From: UBA6055 sp965214085
GTDB taxonomy: Bacteria; Chloroflexota; Anaerolineae; Aggregatilineales; Phototrophicaceae
DNA length: 64,000 nt
Direction: 5' to 3'
Assembly (NCBI GenBank): GCA_965214085.1
Contig: OZ243937.1
Coordinates: forward strand, 3,286,001-3,350,000
The position numbers were made by a program, and so were the translations under genes. The notes below the pieces were generated by a model. It was not told where the DNA came from. It saw nothing but the letters and a program-made list of their open reading frames with translations, and did no database searches. Positions 61,392 through 64,000 of this stretch are shown here, piece by piece. The stretch's first letter is position 1. Every line of letters starts with the position of its first letter.

Positions 61392-61747
61392 TGTATCCTT
61401 TTCGGTTGATACAGATACAATACCATCGAGGACACCGAGAATTACTAGGGCAATCGCATCAATTTTTTCAACACTAAGGCGCCAAGAACTCCGAGATATA
61501 TCCGAAAATATGCCAATAAAGGACGCAATGAAAAGGTGATTTTCTGCCAGAATTCATGGGCGAGCCAAGGCTCGCCCCTACAATTTGTTAGTTTGATAAT
61601 AAATTCGTCATTTATGGATATTGATGCGATTGCCCTGCGAGAAATGCGAGAGCACCGAGAAACTTAATCGAGATATGCCATATTCTTTGTGTGCTTTGTG
61701 CCTTTGTGTCTTTGTGGTGAAATTTAATTTCAACCGAATTCGATACA
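61392..61747. repeat. Repeat family A, copy A4, split by a B element
   Basis: Outer ends TGTATCCTTTTCGGTTGA and the complement of TGTATCGAATTCGGTTGAAA. The interior left half (to CACCGAGAA at about 61441) and right half (from GAGAAATGCGAGAGC at 61639) together make a normal A element, separated by B6 at 61447-61636. The 790-bp stretch before the secreted-protein gene is otherwise made of B5 and short unassigned DNA. Confidence 0.82.
61447..61636. repeat. Repeat family B, copy B6, inserted in A4
   Basis: 190 bp, ends AGGGCAATCGCATCAA and its exact complement. The flanking host sequence repeats CGAGAA on both sides, a candidate target-site duplication. Inside is a D hairpin GGGCGAGCCAAGGCTCGCCC (61558-61577). 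Confidence 0.8.
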
Positions 61748-61845
61748 CTACCCCAAAATGCTTGACAAGCTATCGGGGAGAATGTACGCTTGACAAGTAA
61801 GGAAGCGACATGCTCCCTACAGTGCAAATTCAAAGGTAAAGTATC

Positions 61846-63311
61846 ATGCTCTCCGAATTAAGAAAGATTACCCCCCCCCCCCGAAAATTTGTTCTAAATT
61901 AACGTCCGCAGCTTTTCCCGCCCCATTCGCAAGCCTGAATCTTGCCCGGCTCTTCTGCCTGGCGCTGCTCTTTCTGCTCGCGCTTGCCCCGGCACAAGCT
62001 CAAAGCCAGAGGCTTGTATTCAATTCTCTAGAAAGTGGAACTTTTGTGGGTGTCCGTCGAAGCGTCAGGTTCCAAATTGTCAACATTCCCGCTTCCGCCC
62101 AAACGCTTGAGGCGAGAGTTGTCCCGCCGCCAACAACCATCGGCTCAACCACTTTTAGGAAAACTAGAAGTTCAACTTGGCATCAGTTCCTTTTTAATCA
62201 ATTTGACCCGGGTGTGCGAGTGTGGATCGAAATGAAGGCATTGGATGCCAATGGCAATCGCGTGGCTTATGGCACCGCGTCTATACGCATGCCCGATACC
62301 CGCAGCCTGGCTTTCAGTCCCAAGGGCGACCGCTTCAACGACCGTTTCAGCGTGCACATCACCGACGTGCCATCAGCGACCACGGGCTTCGATTTCCGGG
62401 TCTTGAATCCTAACAATGGCCAGGTCATCGCCGCCCGCAACTACAGCACCAACCCCAGCAGCTATAATAACGGCGCTATCAATGTCATTTCGGTCTGCGC
62501 CCAAGGCTGCAATGTCAGCGCCGCGCTCAAGCCGGGCACGACTTACCAGATCGAGATTATCGCCAAAGAAGTCATGTACGAAATCTCGCGCCTGCGTAAA
62601 TCCGTGCGCACGAAGGCGGTTACGCTGGGCAATGCCGCGCCCGCGCAAGCCGCGCCAGCCAGCGAGCCGACGCTGGAACCAACAGCGGCGCCGATTGTCC
62701 TCGCGGCTGGCATCCACAATGCTAGCGAAGTCAGCCTGCAATGGTCGGCTGTCAGCGGCGCGACCGGCTACAAACTGGAGTACGCCGGCAGCGATATGAC
62801 CAGCGGATCCTTCACACTGGGCGCGGGCGCAACCAGTCAGCGCATCACGGGTTTGAGCCCCGGCGTCAACTATAAGGCGACGCTCACGGCGACGCTGTCC
62901 GGCGGAGAGCGCAGCGGCGAGATCCATTTCGTCATGCCCAATCCGCCACCACCACCGACGAATACACCCGTGCCACCACCGACGAATACACCCGTGCCAC
63001 CACCGACGAATACGCCTGTGCCGCCACCGACGAATACGCCCGTACCGCCGCCGACGAACACCCCTGTTCCACCGGCGCCACAGCAGACCTATTCCGTGCC
63101 GGGCCGCCTCATCCAAACGGTGCGCGACTATTACGATACAAATGTCGCCGCCGGCCGGACGGGCAATAACTGGCTGCGCGTACTGATCGCCTTTGGCGTT
63201 GAGACGCATGATGAGCTGTCGCCAATGTCTGCTTCAGAGGCGCGTGAACGCGTGAGCAGATGGGGCGGCTGGAAGCCAATCGCGGAGGCGCTGGAGCAGC
63301 TCGAAGGCTAA
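61846..63311 (+). CDS. Secreted Pro-rich protein with FN3-like region; out of frame at a C12 tract
   Basis: ATG 61846 (AAAGG upstream) reads MLSELRKITPPP into a run of 12 C (61871-61882) and then meets a stop 16 bases later. One extra C, or two fewer, joins it to the frame that ends at 63311. That frame carries a clear signal peptide (LARLFCLALLFLLALAPAQA at 61944-62000) with no ATG, GTG or TTG of its own. The first usable internal start (GTG 62046) would lose the signal. The mature part has a beta-rich domain, an FN3-like module (VSLQWSAVSGATGYKLEYAG), five PPPTNTPV repeats and a C-terminal helical domain (NWLRVLIAFGVE ... RWGGWKPIAEALEQLEG) seen in surface proteins. Either phase-variable or a sequencing indel. 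Confidence 0.72.
61871..61882. repeat. C12 homopolymer tract
   Basis: Twelve consecutive C, the longest mononucleotide run noticed in the window, 25 bases after the ATG of a secreted-protein gene. Slipped-strand mispairing in such tracts switches genes on and off in many bacteria. Runs of this length are also error-prone in sequencing. Confidence 0.9.
62945..63066 (+). repeat. 24-bp tandem repeats encoding PPPTNTPV
   Basis: Five copies of about 24 bp (CCACCACCGACGAATACACC-like, then CGTG) in frame, encoding a Pro-rich spacer between the FN3-like and the C-terminal domains. The first copies are nearly identical and later ones differ at third codon positions. Confidence 0.85.
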
Positions 63312-63365
63312 GCGAGAATCTGTAGGGCTTGCCCGCTACTCCAGGATTCGCGATCGCCCTTTGGT

Positions 63366-63404
63366 TTACCCCCCTCGGTCCCCCCATTGAAATGGGGGGA
63401 TAAC
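63366..63404. repeat. C/G-run hairpin
   Basis: CCCCCCATTGAAATGGGGGG forms a perfect six-pair stem with ATTGAAAT in the loop, preceded by CCCCCCTCGG. A related CCCCCCTAG..GGGGGG unit is at 51497. A partial C-family end (TGTAGGGCTTGCCCGCTACT) lies at 63321-63340. It could act as a terminator for the secreted-protein gene although no T-run follows. Confidence 0.5.
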
Positions 63405-63509
63405 CACTGATTTGTCGTGATTATCGCTAATGCGAACATGGATTCATGCTGAATTGGCGACGCGGAATATGTTATGATGTAAGCGCGACAGTAGAGAGGC
63501 GAGCAGGCG

Positions 63510-64000
63510 ATGGAACTGCGGCAACGGCTGTATGATGTGGATGATGTGTGGCTGCTCGCTCATCAGCCCGACAATGATTATAAGCATTTTGAACTCATCG
63601 ACGGAGAATTGATCGAGATGGCGCCACCCGGCGGAGAACACGGAGAGTTCTCTCTCAATTTGGGAAGCTATATTCGCGCTTATGTCCGCGAGCGCAATTT
63701 GGGGCGCGCTACCGTTGAGACCGGCTACCACCCGCCGGGCAATCGCCAGACACTGCTTTCACCTGATGTGGCCTTCATCAGCCATGAGCGGGCGCCGAAC
63801 CCCTTTCCCAAGCGCTACGTGCCGGTTATGCCGGATTTGGCGGTCGAAATCCTCTCGCCGACGGACACCATTGGCAAGGCGCGCGAGAAAGCCGAGATCT
63901 ATTTGAGCAACGGCACAAATATGGTCTGGATCGTGCTACCCGACACCTTGAGCGTCGAAACACTCAGCTTGGCGGAATCCGGCGGAATCCAGCGGAAATT
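63510..64000 (+). CDS. Uma2-family endonuclease (DUF820), cut by window edge
   Basis: At least 163 residues visible from ATG 63510 (AGAGG upstream). Family pattern: FELIDGELIEMAPPGGEHGE, GYHPPGNRQTLLSPDVAFIS, PDLAVEILSPTDTIGKAREK and AEIYLSNGTNMVWIV. Asp in SPDVAF and Glu in AVEILS belong to the PD-(D/E)XK-like core. Uma2 proteins are abundant in Chloroflexota and cyanobacteria and have no settled role. C-terminus not visible. Confidence 0.9.
   Translation, partial: MELRQRLYDVDDVWLLAHQPDNDYKHFELIDGELIEMAPPGGEHGEFSLNLGSYIRAYVRERNLGRATVETGYHPPGNRQTLLSPDVAFISHERAPNPFPKRYVPVMPDLAVEILSPTDTIGKAREKAEIYLSNGTNMVWIVLPDTLSVETLSLAESGGIQRK

Noticed and set aside
6675..61747. Transposase-bearing insertion sequences as source of the repeats
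   Set aside because: No transposase, integrase or reverse transcriptase motif was found in any frame. The elements are 65-320 bp and non-coding.
62945..63066. CRISPR-like short repeats
   Set aside because: Contiguous 24-bp in-frame tandem repeats without spacers that encode PPPTNTPV. Not a CRISPR array. No CRISPR-type repeat-spacer pattern was seen elsewhere.

Overview
The window looks like a 64 kb piece of a GC-rich bacterial chromosome, most likely a Chloroflexota (Anaerolineae/Caldilineae or SAR202-like) genome. That assignment is inference. It rests on an F420-type LLM oxidoreductase, many sugar/peptide/amide uptake lipoproteins without local ATPases, VUT, FtsX and PMT-type membrane proteins, and a dense load of short palindromic intergenic repeats built on CACAGAG-type motifs. 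No rRNA, CRISPR array, transposase or integrase was seen.

Layout. 1-13.5 kb: asnB (cut by the edge), gatA, an FtsX permease, an LLM oxidoreductase, a GT2 transferase, an amidase/NIPSNAP pair, a phosphoesterase plus DtxR-type regulator, a RelE-type toxin-antitoxin pair, and pdxT with an acidic protein and a nucleotidyltransferase. 13.8-16.6 kb: an operon of a TIR-like membrane protein, a flavin monooxygenase and a TolB-like propeller. 16.6-25.6 kb: VUT transporter, Ada-type methyltransferase, an AhpD-like protein with an in-frame UGA, and a peptide ABC transporter (two permeases, two binding proteins) interrupted by a GxxExxY gene. 25.7-30.4 kb: GT2, TIM-barrel isomerase, TPR, HAD and DUF1330 genes. 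30.5-33.2 kb: a tRNA-Sec gene with promoter and terminator, then a GmrSD-like DUF262 protein and a second RelE-type pair. 33.3-49.3 kb: metabolic and glycosyltransferase genes with an unrecognised 581-residue protein. 49.4-53.7 kb: two paralogous amino-acid/amide-binding proteins and a 181-bp duplication around a GIY-YIG-like gene. 54-61 kb: ThpR, MFS, aldolase, a type II restriction-modification pair and phosphofructokinase. 61-64 kb: nested repeats, a secreted Pro-rich protein behind a C12 tract, and the start of a Uma2 nuclease.

Main observations. (1) The AhpD/CMD-family gene at 18607-19185 (-) has TGA exactly where the second Cys of the CxxC motif belongs. A SECIS-like hairpin follows it, and a tRNA-Sec(UCA) gene lies 11 kb away, so the UGA is probably read as selenocysteine. 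(2) Three repeat families (A, B, C) each have their own terminal inverted repeat but share a subterminal inverted motif (CCAC-N-GAG..CAC-N-GAG type). The same motif brackets the GxxExxY nuclease-like gene, one B copy sits inside an A copy, and C and D copies sit inside B copies. Together this suggests an undescribed mobilisable repeat system. (3) A secreted protein has no start codon for its signal peptide unless a C12 tract changes length, which suggests phase variation. (4) A GIY-YIG-like cassette lies between 181-bp copies of the 3' end of a binding-protein gene.

Limits: family names come from reading motifs by eye, with no database searches. Start codons were chosen from Shine-Dalgarno-like sequence and family length.
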